A program made the position numbers and the translations under genes. This document shows positions 33,385-42,379 of a stretch of 64,000 bases of DNA, piece after piece. The number at the start of each line of letters is the position of its first letter. Positions within the stretch are counted from its first letter, which is position 1. Source of the stretch: Nitrospirota bacterium. Lineage in GTDB: Bacteria; Nitrospirota; Thermodesulfovibrionia; Thermodesulfovibrionales; UBA6898. Below the pieces are notes generated by a model. That model was not told the DNA's origin, searched no databases, and saw only the letters and a program-made list of their open reading frames with translations. Where the stretch lies: positions 620,001 to 684,000 of the forward strand of contig JACRMT010000004.1 in NCBI GenBank assembly GCA_016214855.1, read 5' to 3'.

Positions 33385-33984
33385 ATGCCAGACATGAAAG
33401 ATAAGATTCTCAAAGAATTCAATGACAGTATCGACGTAAAGGAGCGCTTTGTTCAGGGGCATCTCGACGCCATTGTCGAGGTCTCAAAGGCGATAGCGGC
33501 TGCCTTCAACGACGGCAACAAGATCATCATTTTCGGCAATGGCGGCAGCTCGACCGACGCATCGCACATCGCTGCCGAGTTCGTCAACAGGTTCAAAAGA
33601 GAACGGCCTGGTCTCCCGGCCATTGCCCTGAACACGGATATGGCAGTCATCACTTCGATCGCCAATGACTACGACTTCTCCGAGATCTTTGCCCGGCAGA
33701 TCAAGTCCCTCGGAGCAGAAGGAGATATCGCCATAGCTCTCAGCACAAGCGGTCAGTCGCCGAACATCCTCAAGGCGCTTGATGCTGCAAAAAGAAAGAA
33801 ACTGAAGACCGTTCTTCTTACCGGCCTTAAAGGCGAGAAAACCGCTGCAAAGACGACCTACCCCTTTGTCGTGCCTTCAGACAATACGCCAAGGGTCCAG
33901 GAAACTCATATTACGCTCGGCCATGTCATCTGCCTTATGGTCGAAGATATCCTTTTTGACCAGCCGCGAAAAAAGTCTCTCTAA
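33385..33984 (+). CDS. gmhA: Phosphoheptose isomerase (SIS domain)
   Basis: This 199-residue enzyme converts sedoheptulose 7-phosphate to glycero-manno-heptose 7-phosphate, the first step toward the LPS inner-core heptose. The SIS phosphosugar loop is FGNGGSSTDASHIAAEFVNR; ALSTSGQSPNILKAL and the C-terminal ETHITLGHVICLMVEDILF motif fit GmhA, including the metal-binding His. It supports an LPS-bearing outer membrane. It is followed by ruvC with a two-base gap. Confidence 0.94.
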   Translation: MPDMKDKILKEFNDSIDVKERFVQGHLDAIVEVSKAIAAAFNDGNKIIIFGNGGSSTDASHIAAEFVNRFKRERPGLPAIALNTDMAVITSIANDYDFSEIFARQIKSLGAEGDIAIALSTSGQSPNILKALDAAKRKKLKTVLLTGLKGEKTAAKTTYPFVVPSDNTPRVQETHITLGHVICLMVEDILFDQPRKKSL

Positions 33985-33985
33985 G

Positions 33986-34480
33986 GTGAAGATCCTCGGC
34001 ATTGATCCCGGAAGTATACGATGCGGGTATGGGGTCATCGAGATCCAGCCCAAAGGGGCAGTGTATGTTACGTCCGGCACTATTGCGCCTTCAGCAGCCA
34101 GGCCCCTGCATGAACGGTTGAGATATATCTACGAAGGGCTTATCGCCGTTATCAGGAACTACCGGCCGGATCATGTTGTTGTAGAAAAGATGTTCTTTGC
34201 CAAGAGCGTAAGGGCTGCAATGAGCCTCGGATATGCCCGGGGCATCGCACTTCTCGCAGCAGCATCGGAAGAGATAGAACTGCATGAATGCAGCGCCCTT
34301 GAGGTAAAAAAATCCGTTGTGGGTTACGGCAAGGCCGAAAAAGAGCAGGTGCAGAAAATGGTCCGGCTCATTCTGAACCTTCAGGGAGACCTTGCCCCTG
34401 ACAGTGCCGACGCCATCGCCCTTGCCCTCTGCTACGCAAATACGATAAAATTCAATCAGGCAGTCATGGGTAAACGGTAA
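33986..34480 (+). CDS. ruvC: Holliday junction endonuclease RuvC
   Basis: The protein has 164 residues. The RNase-H-like fold carries catalytic acids in ILGIDPGS (residue 7), VVVEKMFFAKSV and the C-terminal DSADAIALALCY. It cuts Holliday junctions held by RuvAB. The GTG at 33,986 gives the usual N-terminus; no strong ribosome site, so translation is probably coupled to gmhA. Confidence 0.96.
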   Translation: MKILGIDPGSIRCGYGVIEIQPKGAVYVTSGTIAPSAARPLHERLRYIYEGLIAVIRNYRPDHVVVEKMFFAKSVRAAMSLGYARGIALLAAASEEIELHECSALEVKKSVVGYGKAEKEQVQKMVRLILNLQGDLAPDSADAIALALCYANTIKFNQAVMGKR

Positions 34481-34557
34481 TGAGTAATCAGAAAGGATCA
34501 GACCAGGCCATCTTCTCCATATTCCCCGACTGCTTTATTTTATTGCTCTTGTCCTGC

Positions 34558-34588
34558 ACTCATCACTCATCACTCATCACGGATCACT
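34558..34588. repeat. Short CATCACT tandem repeat
   Basis: Three to four copies of a CATCACT-type heptamer lie just before ruvA; a shorter stretch of the same kind lies at 36,234-36,250 between ruvB and queH. The rest of 34,481-34,592 shows no other signal. Confidence 0.6.
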
Positions 34589-34592
34589 CTCT

Positions 34593-35171
34593 ATGATCGG
34601 TTCGCTCAGAGGCAAAATAATCTCAAAAAAGCCTGACCATCTTCTTATCGAGGCTTATGGCGTCGGATATCAGGTGCATGTTCCGTTAAACATCCTTTCC
34701 CGCCTGCCCCATGAAGGACAGGAGGCCTTTCTTTATATTTATACCCATGTGCGCGAAGATGCCATTCAACTGTTCGGTTTTCATGCCGAGGATGAGAAAA
34801 AGATCTTCACCACCCTCCTGGGCATCACCGGCGTAGGGCCGAAGCTGGCGCTGAGCGTGCTTTCCGGCCTTTCCCTTGAGGAATTTTTGACCGCCCTTGA
34901 GACTGAGGACGTTGCCATGCTCTGCAGGATTCCGGGGCTGGGCAAGAAGACCGCGCAGAGGCTCATCCTTGAACTGAGGGAAAAATTGCCTGCCGTGTCG
35001 GGCTCAAAAGACAAGGTGTTTGACGATGCACTGTCCGCTCTCGTCAATCTCGGGTACAAGAAGAACATAGCACAGGAGTTCCTGGAGCCTGTGTATAAGC
35101 AGGGACATACGGATATTGAAACACTCATCAGGGAAGTGCTGAAGCTCATGTCAGAGAAAAAACATGGATGA
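34593..35171 (+). CDS. ruvA: Holliday junction branch-migration protein RuvA
   Basis: The 192-residue protein has an OB fold ([20 protein letters not shown]), helix-hairpin-helix motifs ([18 protein letters not shown] and [19 protein letters not shown]) and the C-terminal RuvB-binding domain ([12 protein letters not shown]). It tetramerises on the junction and recruits RuvB. Its stop overlaps ruvB by eight bases. Confidence 0.97.
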   Translation: MIGSLRGKIISKKPDHLLIEAYGVGYQVHVPLNILSRLPHEGQEAFLYIYTHVREDAIQLFGFHAEDEKKIFTTLLGITGVGPKLALSVLSGLSLEEFLTALETEDVAMLCRIPGLGKKTAQRLILELREKLPAVSGSKDKVFDDALSALVNLGYKKNIAQEFLEPVYKQGHTDIETLIREVLKLMSEKKHG

Positions 35172-36201
35172 ACATCATATAGACAATCCTGAGATCGCGG
35201 GCAGGCTCGTCAACCCCGGAGCCGCAGAAGAGGAGACAGCCCTTGACGTCAACCTCAGGCCGGGCTCCCTTGACGAGTTCGTGGGCCAGGACAAGCTCAG
35301 GGAAAATCTCAAGATATTCATCACTGCCGCAAACCAGAGGAAAGAACCGCTCGACCATCTGCTGTTCTGCGGGCCGCCTGGCCTCGGAAAAACAACACTC
35401 GCGCATATCATATCCAACGAACTGAAGGTAAGCATCAAATCAACGTCAGGCCCCATGCTCGAACGTGCAGGCGATATTGCGGCGATCCTGACCAATCTCT
35501 CTGAACGGGATATCCTCTTCATCGACGAGATCCACCGGCTTCCCCGCATTGTTGAAGAGGTGCTCTATCCGGCAATGGAAGATTATCAGCTTGACATCAT
35601 CATCGGCCAGGGCCCGAATGCGCGGACACTGAAGCTGAATCTTCCCAAATTCACGCTTATCGGCGCAACAACAAGGACAGGCCTGCTCACCTCGCCGCTC
35701 AGGGACCGCTTCGGCATCGTAACCAGGCTTGGGTTCTATTCCTATGATGAACTCGAAAAGATCATTACCCGCTCGGCAAACATCCTCAAGGTATCGATAG
35801 AAAAGAACGCGGCACTTGAAATAGCGCGCCGTTCCCGCGGCACACCCCGCATCGCCAACCGGCTCTTGAAAAGGATCAGGGACTTTGCCCAGGTGCTGGG
35901 AGACGGCACGATCGATCTCGCCATAACAAAAAGCTCGCTGCTCTCCCTTGAGGTTGATGAGAGGGGACTGGACGATATGGACAGAAAACTTCTGCTCACG
36001 ATCATCGAGAAGTTCAATGGAGGCCCTGCAGGCGTTGATGCGATCTCTGCATCTCTCAGGGAGGACCGGGAAACCATCGAGGATGTGTACGAGCCGTATC
36101 TGCTTCAGGAAGGTCTGCTCGAACGGACACCGCGCGGCAGACTCGCAACACGGACTGCCTTCGAACATCTCGGCAAGACCATCCCCAGCGGCCTTTTTTA
36201 A
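35164..36201 (+). CDS. ruvB: Holliday junction branch-migration ATPase RuvB
   Basis: The protein has 345 residues with Walker [15 protein letters not shown], Walker [17 protein letters not shown], the arginine-containing sensor region [15 protein letters not shown] and the C-terminal winged helix ([18 protein letters not shown]). The N-terminal [18 protein letters not shown] is typical. It completes a ruvCAB operon behind gmhA. Confidence 0.97.
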   Translation: MDEHHIDNPEIAGRLVNPGAAEEETALDVNLRPGSLDEFVGQDKLRENLKIFITAANQRKEPLDHLLFCGPPGLGKTTLAHIISNELKVSIKSTSGPMLERAGDIAAILTNLSERDILFIDEIHRLPRIVEEVLYPAMEDYQLDIIIGQGPNARTLKLNLPKFTLIGATTRTGLLTSPLRDRFGIVTRLGFYSYDELEKIITRSANILKVSIEKNAALEIARRSRGTPRIANRLLKRIRDFAQVLGDGTIDLAITKSSLLSLEVDERGLDDMDRKLLLTIIEKFNGGPAGVDAISASLREDRETIEDVYEPYLLQEGLLERTPRGRLATRTAFEHLGKTIPSGLF

Positions 36202-36270
36202 TCTTATGCATCCGTTTTTTCGTCTTTTTGTTTCTCATCACTCATCACGCATTACCCGTCATGGCCGTCC

Positions 36271-36828
36271 ATGAAACTTCTCATGCATATCTGCTGTTCG
36301 AACTGCAGCATTCATCCTCTCCAGAACCTGCTCCTGAAGGGCATGGACATAACAGGCTACTGGTTCAATCCCAACATCCACCCGTACACGGAATATACGG
36401 CAAGGCTCGAGTCACTCATGAAGCTTGGCAGGCTCTGGAACCTTGATATCGAATACGAGGATGATTATTGCCTGGATTATTTTCTGAAGTCGGTCTCCGG
36501 CAAAGGACCGGAACGCTGTGCTGTCTGTTACGAGATGCGGCTTGACAGAACAGCTCAGGCGGCAAAAAAGATGAACTTCGACGGCTTCACGACATCGCTC
36601 CTCGTAAGCCCCTATCAGAAGTTTGATGGTATAATAGAGCAAGGCCAAAAAGCGGCAAAACGGCATGGCGTTACATTCCTCGCTGAAGATTTCAGATCCG
36701 GATGGAAGACAGCCCAGAACATGTCCCGCGAACTTGAACTCTACCGCCAGAAATACTGCGGCTGCATTTATTCAGAGATGGAACGTTACACGCAGGATAA
36801 AAAAAGGAGAAAAAAACCGGCACCATGA
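36271..36828 (+). CDS. queH: Epoxyqueuosine reductase QueH
   Basis: This 185-residue iron-sulfur enzyme reduces epoxyqueuosine to queuosine in tRNA and is an unrelated alternative to QueG. All expected cysteines are visible: HICCSNC (residues 6-12), ERCAVCYEMR (near 88) and QKYCGCIYS (near 163). The length is normal for QueH. It is two genes before queA, the preceding enzyme of the same pathway, which supports the call. It overlaps the next gene by four bases. Confidence 0.95.
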   Translation: MKLLMHICCSNCSIHPLQNLLLKGMDITGYWFNPNIHPYTEYTARLESLMKLGRLWNLDIEYEDDYCLDYFLKSVSGKGPERCAVCYEMRLDRTAQAAKKMNFDGFTTSLLVSPYQKFDGIIEQGQKAAKRHGVTFLAEDFRSGWKTAQNMSRELELYRQKYCGCIYSEMERYTQDKKRRKKPAP

Positions 36829-37814
36829 TTGATATGCTCAGAAAACTCTCAGCAGTATGCGTACTCCTGTTGTTTGCGTCCATGGCAGAAGCAGGAACGA
36901 CCATGAAGGTCCTCATTCTTGATGACGTATTTCAAAGCATCCCCTCGCGGGATGAAAAGATCGAACGGATGGGAAAGCTCAAGGGAGATCTGCTGGTCAA
37001 TGGCGCACGCTATCCGGGAAATATCGAGATATGGAAAGGCGCTGTCGGCCTGTATCTCATTAACGAACTCCCCCTTGAGGAATATATCAAGAGTGTCGTG
37101 AGTGCAGAGGTCGGTGCAGACTGGGATATGGAAGCTCTGAAGACACAGGCAGTCATATCGAGGACCTATGCCCTGTTTCAGAAGGCCCAGAACAACAACC
37201 CGAACTTTGACCTCACCTCATCGGTCCTCCACCAGGTCTATAAGGGTGCGAATGAGAATGCGCGCATATCGTATGCCGTGATGAATACCGAGGGAGAGGT
37301 GCTCACGTACAACGGCAAGATCATTGAGGCCTTCTATCACTCCACCTCGGGCGGTCTGACCGAAGCGCCGGAAGAGGTCTTCGGCAAGAGCATTCCCTAT
37401 CTTAAGCCTGTTTCAGGCAGCTGCGAGACCTCGCCGTACTGGATATGGGAGCGCCGGATACCGGTCGAAGAGATAGAGAAAGCGCTCACGCTCCCCGGCA
37501 TCAGAGACATAAAGATAACATCGTACACCTCGACAAGGAGGGTGAAGACCGTTGACATCGTAAAGGACAGCTCAGCGCAGTCCATGAAGGCCACCGACCT
37601 TCGCAAGGCTATCGGCTGGAGCAGGCTGCCGAGTACAAATTTCACCGTCGCGCGTGACGGCAATGTGATCGTCTTTGACGGCAGCGGCTTCGGTCATGGC
37701 GTTGGGCTCTGCCAGTGGAGTTCACTTGAAATGGCCAAGAGCGGCGTTGCATACAAGGATATCCTTTCCTATTTCTACCCGGGCACTGTTCTGCAGCTGT
37801 ATGAAAACCGCTGA
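36825..37814 (+). CDS. SpoIID/LytB-domain protein
   Basis: The protein has 329 residues. An N-terminal signal peptide (LSAVCVLLLFASMAEAG) is followed by a beta domain and the SpoIID core: NELPLEEYIKSVVSAEVGAD, EALKTQAVISRTYAL, the His-containing AFYHSTSGGLTEAPEEVFG and the C-terminal GFGHGVGLCQWSSLEMAKSG. SpoIID enzymes are lytic transglycosylases acting on denuded glycan; in Gram-negative bacteria homologues work at septal peptidoglycan. The SPOR-domain protein two genes downstream binds denuded glycan, so a joint cell-wall role is plausible. Confidence 0.92.
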   Translation: MIDMLRKLSAVCVLLLFASMAEAGTTMKVLILDDVFQSIPSRDEKIERMGKLKGDLLVNGARYPGNIEIWKGAVGLYLINELPLEEYIKSVVSAEVGADWDMEALKTQAVISRTYALFQKAQNNNPNFDLTSSVLHQVYKGANENARISYAVMNTEGEVLTYNGKIIEAFYHSTSGGLTEAPEEVFGKSIPYLKPVSGSCETSPYWIWERRIPVEEIEKALTLPGIRDIKITSYTSTRRVKTVDIVKDSSAQSMKATDLRKAIGWSRLPSTNFTVARDGNVIVFDGSGFGHGVGLCQWSSLEMAKSGVAYKDILSYFYPGTVLQLYENR

Positions 37815-38808
37815 TTTCGATTTTTTTCTCCCGGACGGCTTTATTGCAGAAAAACCGGTTGAAAAACGGGACCGTTCGCGTCTTCTGGTGCTCGGCCGGG
37901 ATGGCGGTATGGAACACCGATATTTCTCTGACCTGCCCTCATATCTGCAGGCAGGTGATATGCTCGTGATGAACAATTCGCGCGTATTCCCTGCACGTTT
38001 GACCGGGTATAAACCGACGGGTGGCAAGGTCGAGTTCCTTCTGGTCGAAAAGCTGTCAGACGCGTCCTGGTATGTGCTTGCAAAAGACCGGTATTGCGGA
38101 CAGCTCACCATTGCGGACAATTTCACGGTCCATATGGCAAAGGACAGGACAGTAACCTTTGCAAGCGAACAGGAGATGTACAGGATCGTAGAGGAACACG
38201 GCAGGATGCCGCTTCCCCCGTATATCAAGCGCAAAGCTGACGAGACAGACAGGGAGCGCTATCAGACGGTCTACGCAGAAAAGGAGGGGTCGATTGCAGC
38301 GCCGACTGCAGGCCTTCATTTCACGGAAGAACTGCTGAATTCCCTTCGGGGTCGTTCCGTGGCGGTCCGCATGGTCACACTCCATGTCGGGATCGGCACG
38401 TTCAATCCGATAAAAGCCGAGCATATCCGTGACCACGCCATGCACAAGGAACATTTTGAGATCGACAGCTCGCTGCTCGATGAGATCGAAAAGACGAAAC
38501 AAAGGGGCAATCGGGTTGTCACCGTCGGCACCACCACGACGCGCACTCTGGAAGGATATCTGTCAGGGAAGAGCACGATCCATGCATTGAACGGAACCAT
38601 TAAAGGTTCAACCGATATCTTTATTCACGAAGGTTTCAGGTTCAGGGCAGCTGACGCCCTGATCACGAATTTTCATCTTCCACGCTCTACGCCGCTGATG
38701 CTCACCGCTGCGTTTTCAGGCCGTAAAAACCTTCTCAATGCCTATGAAGAGGCCATTTCCCGAGGATATAGATTTTTTTCCTATGGTGATGCTATGCTTC
38801 TTTTATGA
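37801..38808 (+). CDS. queA: S-adenosylmethionine:tRNA ribosyltransferase-isomerase QueA
   Basis: This 335-residue enzyme transfers and rearranges the ribosyl group of SAM onto preQ1 in tRNA, giving epoxyqueuosine, the substrate of QueH. Motifs: DFFLPDGFIAEKPVEKRDRS, MNNSRVFPARL, APTAGLHFTEELL, HVGIGTFNPI and TNFHLPRSTPLML. The ATG at 37,801 lies inside the end of the SpoIID-like gene (14-base overlap). Its stop overlaps the SPOR gene by four bases. Confidence 0.97.
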   Translation: MKTADFDFFLPDGFIAEKPVEKRDRSRLLVLGRDGGMEHRYFSDLPSYLQAGDMLVMNNSRVFPARLTGYKPTGGKVEFLLVEKLSDASWYVLAKDRYCGQLTIADNFTVHMAKDRTVTFASEQEMYRIVEEHGRMPLPPYIKRKADETDRERYQTVYAEKEGSIAAPTAGLHFTEELLNSLRGRSVAVRMVTLHVGIGTFNPIKAEHIRDHAMHKEHFEIDSSLLDEIEKTKQRGNRVVTVGTTTTRTLEGYLSGKSTIHALNGTIKGSTDIFIHEGFRFRAADALITNFHLPRSTPLMLTAAFSGRKNLLNAYEEAISRGYRFFSYGDAMLLL

Positions 38809-39524
38809 ACGACGCTGAATTCTCTGAAAGGCCTTCCGGAGCCATGCTCGGCAAGGAATTCATCATCGTGCTGGTGATCATTTTTTCCGGTTTGAGCTTC
38901 ACGCTCGGCTATTTTGTCGGCAAGAGCGGGACAGCAGGACCAGAACCCGCGCTGCAGGCAGTTGAGACGTCAGGTCAGGTCCAGAAACAGGAAATGCCGC
39001 CTCTTTCTCCGTCGCCCGCAGCAGCGCCAGCGCCAGAACAGACGCAGGCCGTTCTGCCCCTGACCAAAGAGCCGGTCTTACAGGCGGCTCCGATAACGGA
39101 AAAACCTGCTGTCCGGCAGGCGGCACATGAGACCAAGGCAAAGCCTGCTGAGGTCAAGGAAAAAGGGCAGCCGAAAGGTCAGGCCACTCCTCAGCAGAAG
39201 AACGCTGAATCTCAGAACACAAAATCTGCACCTGAGAAATCCGCCCAGAAAGTTGAACCTTCCGCCTCTGCAGAAGCTATAGCCCCTATCTATACGGTTC
39301 AGATAGGGGCGTTCAAGAACATTGCCGAGGCAAAGCAGCTGAAGGCAAAATTCGACAAGAAGGGATACAAATCCTTTATCTCCACCGGCAAGAACAAGAA
39401 AGCACAGAAGATATTCAAGGTCAAAACAGGCGAATTCAGGGAAAAGAAAGAGGCTGAAGTGCTTGCACTGAAGCTCAAGAAGACAGAAGCCCTGCAGACC
39501 TATGTCACCATGAAGACAGAATAA
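38805..39524 (+). CDS. SPOR-domain inner-membrane protein
   Basis: The protein has 239 residues: a short cytoplasmic start, one membrane helix (IIVLVIIFSGLSFTLGYFVG, about 20-39), a Pro/Ala/Gln/Lys-rich linker (about 45-160) and a C-terminal SPOR domain (YTVQIGAFKNIAEAKQLKAK to the end). SPOR domains bind peptidoglycan lacking stem peptides at division sites, the FtsN/DedD layout. Its TAA is the in-frame stop just before the phoH start. Confidence 0.9.
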   Translation: MNDAEFSERPSGAMLGKEFIIVLVIIFSGLSFTLGYFVGKSGTAGPEPALQAVETSGQVQKQEMPPLSPSPAAAPAPEQTQAVLPLTKEPVLQAAPITEKPAVRQAAHETKAKPAEVKEKGQPKGQATPQQKNAESQNTKSAPEKSAQKVEPSASAEAIAPIYTVQIGAFKNIAEAKQLKAKFDKKGYKSFISTGKNKKAQKIFKVKTGEFREKKEAEVLALKLKKTEALQTYVTMKTE

Positions 39525-39533
39525 GGAGCTCTT

Positions 39534-40505
39534 ACGGAGACCGTTGAAATAGCCTTTGACAGCGAAAGTGAACTGCCGTTCCTTTTCACCAGCCTTGAAA
39601 AGAACCTGAAGCTCATCGAAGAATCCCTCGGCATATCTGCCAGTTACCGGGGAAACAGGATCTTCCTGAAAGGACCTGAACAGCAGGTCAGGATTGCGGA
39701 GAGCCTCATTCATGACCTGAGGCAGCTCAGCATGCAGGGGTATTCGCTCAGACCCGAGGATATCCGCTTCGCGGTCCGTGCCCTGTCCGAAGGCAACGGC
39801 ATGTCCCTCAAAGAGCTGTTTCTCAATAATATCCCGGTCTCATCAAAGCGCCGTTTCATCATCCCCAAGACAGAGAACCAGAAGCGCTATCTCGACTCCA
39901 TAAAGGAATTCGATATCGTCTTCGGCATCGGCCCCGCCGGAACCGGTAAGACGTATCTTGCCATGGCAATGGCGGTTAATGCCCTTCTGAAAAAAGAGGT
40001 CAGCAGGATCGTTCTTGCGCGGCCTGCGATCGAAGCAGGCGAAAAGCTCGGCTTCCTGCCCGGAGATATTCAGGAAAAGGTCAACCCCTACCTGAGGCCG
40101 CTCTATGATGCGTTATATGATATGATGGAGGCTGAAAAAGTAATGAGCCTTATGGAGCGCGGAGTGATAGAGATCGCACCCCTTGCCTTCATGCGGGGCA
40201 GAACATTGAACGATGCCTTTGTTATACTTGATGAAGCGCAAAATACGACGACAGAGCAGATGAAGATGTTCCTGACCCGACTTGGCTTTAATTCAAAGGC
40301 AGTGGTCACCGGTGACGTCACACAGATCGATCTGCCGTCAAACAGGGCATCAGGTCTTGTGGAGGTCATGAAGATCCTCGATGGCATCGGCGGGATCACC
40401 TTTGTCTCCTTCTCGGAGCGGGATGTGGTGAGGCACAAGCTGGTGCAGGCTATTATAAAGGCTTACGAAAGTTATGAAAACAGAAATATCAATACAGAAA
40501 CTTAA
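39534..40505 (+). CDS. phoH: PhoH-family ATPase, apparently starting at ACG
   Basis: The protein has about 323 residues: an N-terminal KH-like region (ETVEIAFDSESELPFLF...) and the PhoH ATPase core with Walker A GIGPAGTGKTYLAMAMA, Walker B AFVILDEAQNTTTEQMKMFL and TGDVTQIDLP. Between the in-frame stop at 39,522-39,524 and the first in-frame ATG at 39,732 there is no ATG, GTG or TTG, yet the sequence clearly encodes the normal PhoH N-terminus. An ACG at 39,534, five bases after AAGGAG, is exactly where Met is expected. Starting at 39,732 would delete the conserved N-terminal domain. PhoH and YbeY are often neighbours and have RNA-related roles. Confidence 0.88.
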   Translation, partial: TETVEIAFDSESELPFLFTSLEKNLKLIEESLGISASYRGNRIFLKGPEQQVRIAESLIHDLRQLSMQGYSLRPEDIRFAVRALSEGNGMSLKELFLNNIPVSSKRRFIIPKTENQKRYLDSIKEFDIVFGIGPAGTGKTYLAMAMAVNALLKKEVSRIVLARPAIEAGEKLGFLPGDIQEKVNPYLRPLYDALYDMMEAEKVMSLMERGVIEIAPLAFMRGRTLNDAFVILDEAQNTTTEQMKMFLTRLGFNSKAVVTGDVTQIDLPSNRASGLVEVMKILDGIGGITFVSFSERDVVRHKLVQAIIKAYESYENRNINTET

Positions 40506-41958
40506 TACACCGGCCGTCAGGACAAATCTTCTCAAGCTGTCGTATCTTTTCGGTATTGCCGTCATCACCTCTGCATTTCTGCTCCAGGAATTCAGTTTGA
40601 ATAAATTCCTGGGCGGTACGCTCATCTCGTTTGTCCTGCTCTTCGTCCTGTACCGGGACATCATGAGGTACAAACCAGCGTATCTCAACAACTACAGCAT
40701 GCTTCTGCTTTTGAGCCTTATGATCATCAGCACACTCATGGCAGGCAGGATCTTCAGCTATGTTCTGATAAGCCTGATGAAGGGACTGGAGGCAGGCGAT
40801 ACGGGCATCGCCATTTACGGCATCCCGATCGCAACAGGGGCCATGCTCGTAGCGCTCCTGTTTGATTTTCACACGGCCATCACCTTTTCTTTCACGGTAA
40901 GCCTTCTCACCGGATACTGGCTTGAGCAGTCTTTTTTCCCCATCTATACCTTTGTAAGCAGTCTCACCGCTGCATTCAGCGTTATCCGCTGCAAGAAGCG
41001 GTCTGCCCTGCTCCGCGGCGGACTCTATGTGATACTGGCAAATATCTGTCTGGTGCTGATCTTTCTTGTCTCCCGGGGTGAACTGTTCACGGATAAGACG
41101 CCCGCTGCAGTGGGCTTTGCCATTTTTTCCGGCATCACGGTCTCTGCTATCGTTTCGCTCATTCTTCCGCTCTTTGAGTATCTCTTCAAGGTCACGACCG
41201 ATATCAGCCTTCTTGAACTTCTTGACCTGAATCAGCCCCTTATGAAAATGCTGATGATTAACGCACCGGGAACCTATCACCACAGCGTGATCGTCGGCAG
41301 TCTGGTAGAATCAGCGGCTGAAACGGTCGGCGTCAATCCCCTGCTTGCACGGGTAAGCTCGTATTATCACGATATCGGCAAGGCAAAGATGCCGGAATAT
41401 TTTGTCGAGAACCAGAGCGGCGCGCCGAGCAAGCACGATAAGCTCACGCCTCACATGAGCAGCATGATCATCATCAATCATGTAAAGGAAGGGGTTGAGC
41501 TGGCCAAACAATATAAGCTACCCCAGTCGATCATCGACATCATAAAGCAGCACCATGGCACAGCGGTGTTGACATATTTTTACCAGAAGGCCAGGGATAT
41601 GGGCCACGATATCTCACCGGGGGAAGAGGAATACATGTATCCCGGACCGAAGCCCCAGACCCGCGTTGCTGCGCTGGTGATGATGGCAGATGCAGTGGAA
41701 GCCGCCTCAAAGGTTCTCAATGACCCTACCCCTGCGCGGATATCAGCCCTTGTCGAGAAGATCATAAACCATATTTTTCTTGAGGGACAGCTCGATGAGT
41801 GCGAACTTACGCTCAAGGACATATCAGAGATCAAGAAGCGTTTTATCTATATCCTGACCGGCATAATGCACAAGAGGATCGACTACCCCGGTTTCGATTT
41901 CGGCAATGGCAATTCACCTAAAGAACCAGCAAAGATCGAAAAGCCTAAATTTGCGTAG
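40474..41958 (+). CDS. 7TMR-HD family phosphodiesterase, short PgpH-like form
   Basis: The protein has 494 residues: seven predicted membrane helices (about 20-245) and a C-terminal HD domain with APGTYHHSVIVGSLVESA, YYHDIGKAKMPEYF, IINHVKEGVELA and IIKQHHGTAVLTYFYQKA. PgpH hydrolyses cyclic di-AMP. Full PgpH proteins have a large extracellular domain before the membrane helices; it is missing here. The start overlaps phoH by 32 bases, and the phoH-PgpH-ybeY-dgkA order is a known bacterial arrangement. Confidence 0.9.
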   Translation: MKTEISIQKLNTPAVRTNLLKLSYLFGIAVITSAFLLQEFSLNKFLGGTLISFVLLFVLYRDIMRYKPAYLNNYSMLLLLSLMIISTLMAGRIFSYVLISLMKGLEAGDTGIAIYGIPIATGAMLVALLFDFHTAITFSFTVSLLTGYWLEQSFFPIYTFVSSLTAAFSVIRCKKRSALLRGGLYVILANICLVLIFLVSRGELFTDKTPAAVGFAIFSGITVSAIVSLILPLFEYLFKVTTDISLLELLDLNQPLMKMLMINAPGTYHHSVIVGSLVESAAETVGVNPLLARVSSYYHDIGKAKMPEYFVENQSGAPSKHDKLTPHMSSMIIINHVKEGVELAKQYKLPQSIIDIIKQHHGTAVLTYFYQKARDMGHDISPGEEEYMYPGPKPQTRVAALVMMADAVEAASKVLNDPTPARISALVEKIINHIFLEGQLDECELTLKDISEIKKRFIYILTGIMHKRIDYPGFDFGNGNSPKEPAKIEKPKFA

Positions 41959-42379
41959 GGTCAGGAAAGACCTTACAGCAGCCTTGTCTCTGCTCGGCCG
42001 CGGCGAGACAGAACTGAGCATTCTCTTTGTCGGCAGCGCAAGGATGAAGCGTCTCAATACAGTGTACCGCGGTATCCCGAAAGAAACTGACGTCCTTTCC
42101 TTCCCCATGACTGAGGGAACCTCGTATCGTTCTCACAGACCACAGACCGGAAGCGGTCAGGTACAGCCTTCGGTTCTCGGTGATATCGTCATATCCGTGC
42201 CAAAGACCCTCAGGCAGTCGCGGGAATATGGCACCACTTTTCACGATGAGCTGCGGCGATTACTCATCCACGGCCTTCTGCATCTCTTGGGCTTTGACCA
42301 TGAGAAGAGCAGATACCGGAAAGGGAAGATGGAGAAGAAGGAAAAGGAGGTCCTGCATGCCGTTGCGCGCCTGGATTAA
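41906..42379 (+). CDS. ybeY: Endoribonuclease YbeY
   Basis: This 157-residue zinc endoribonuclease acts in 16S rRNA maturation and ribosome quality control. The zinc motif HGLLHLLGFDHEKS is near residue 120, and ETDVLSFPM and LGDIVIS are present. It overlaps the 3' end of the PgpH-like gene by 53 bases and the next gene by 23 bases. Confidence 0.95.
   Translation: MAIHLKNQQRSKSLNLRRVRKDLTAALSLLGRGETELSILFVGSARMKRLNTVYRGIPKETDVLSFPMTEGTSYRSHRPQTGSGQVQPSVLGDIVISVPKTLRQSREYGTTFHDELRRLLIHGLLHLLGFDHEKSRYRKGKMEKKEKEVLHAVARLD

Noticed and set aside
35446-36168. Long open frame antisense to ruvB
   Set aside because: It lies wholly inside ruvB, which has intact Walker and lid motifs; composition shadow only.
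36056-36241. Small minus-strand frame in the ruvB-queH gap
   Set aside because: It is mostly antisense to the end of ruvB; the 69-base gap (36,202-36,270) holds only a short CATCAC repeat.
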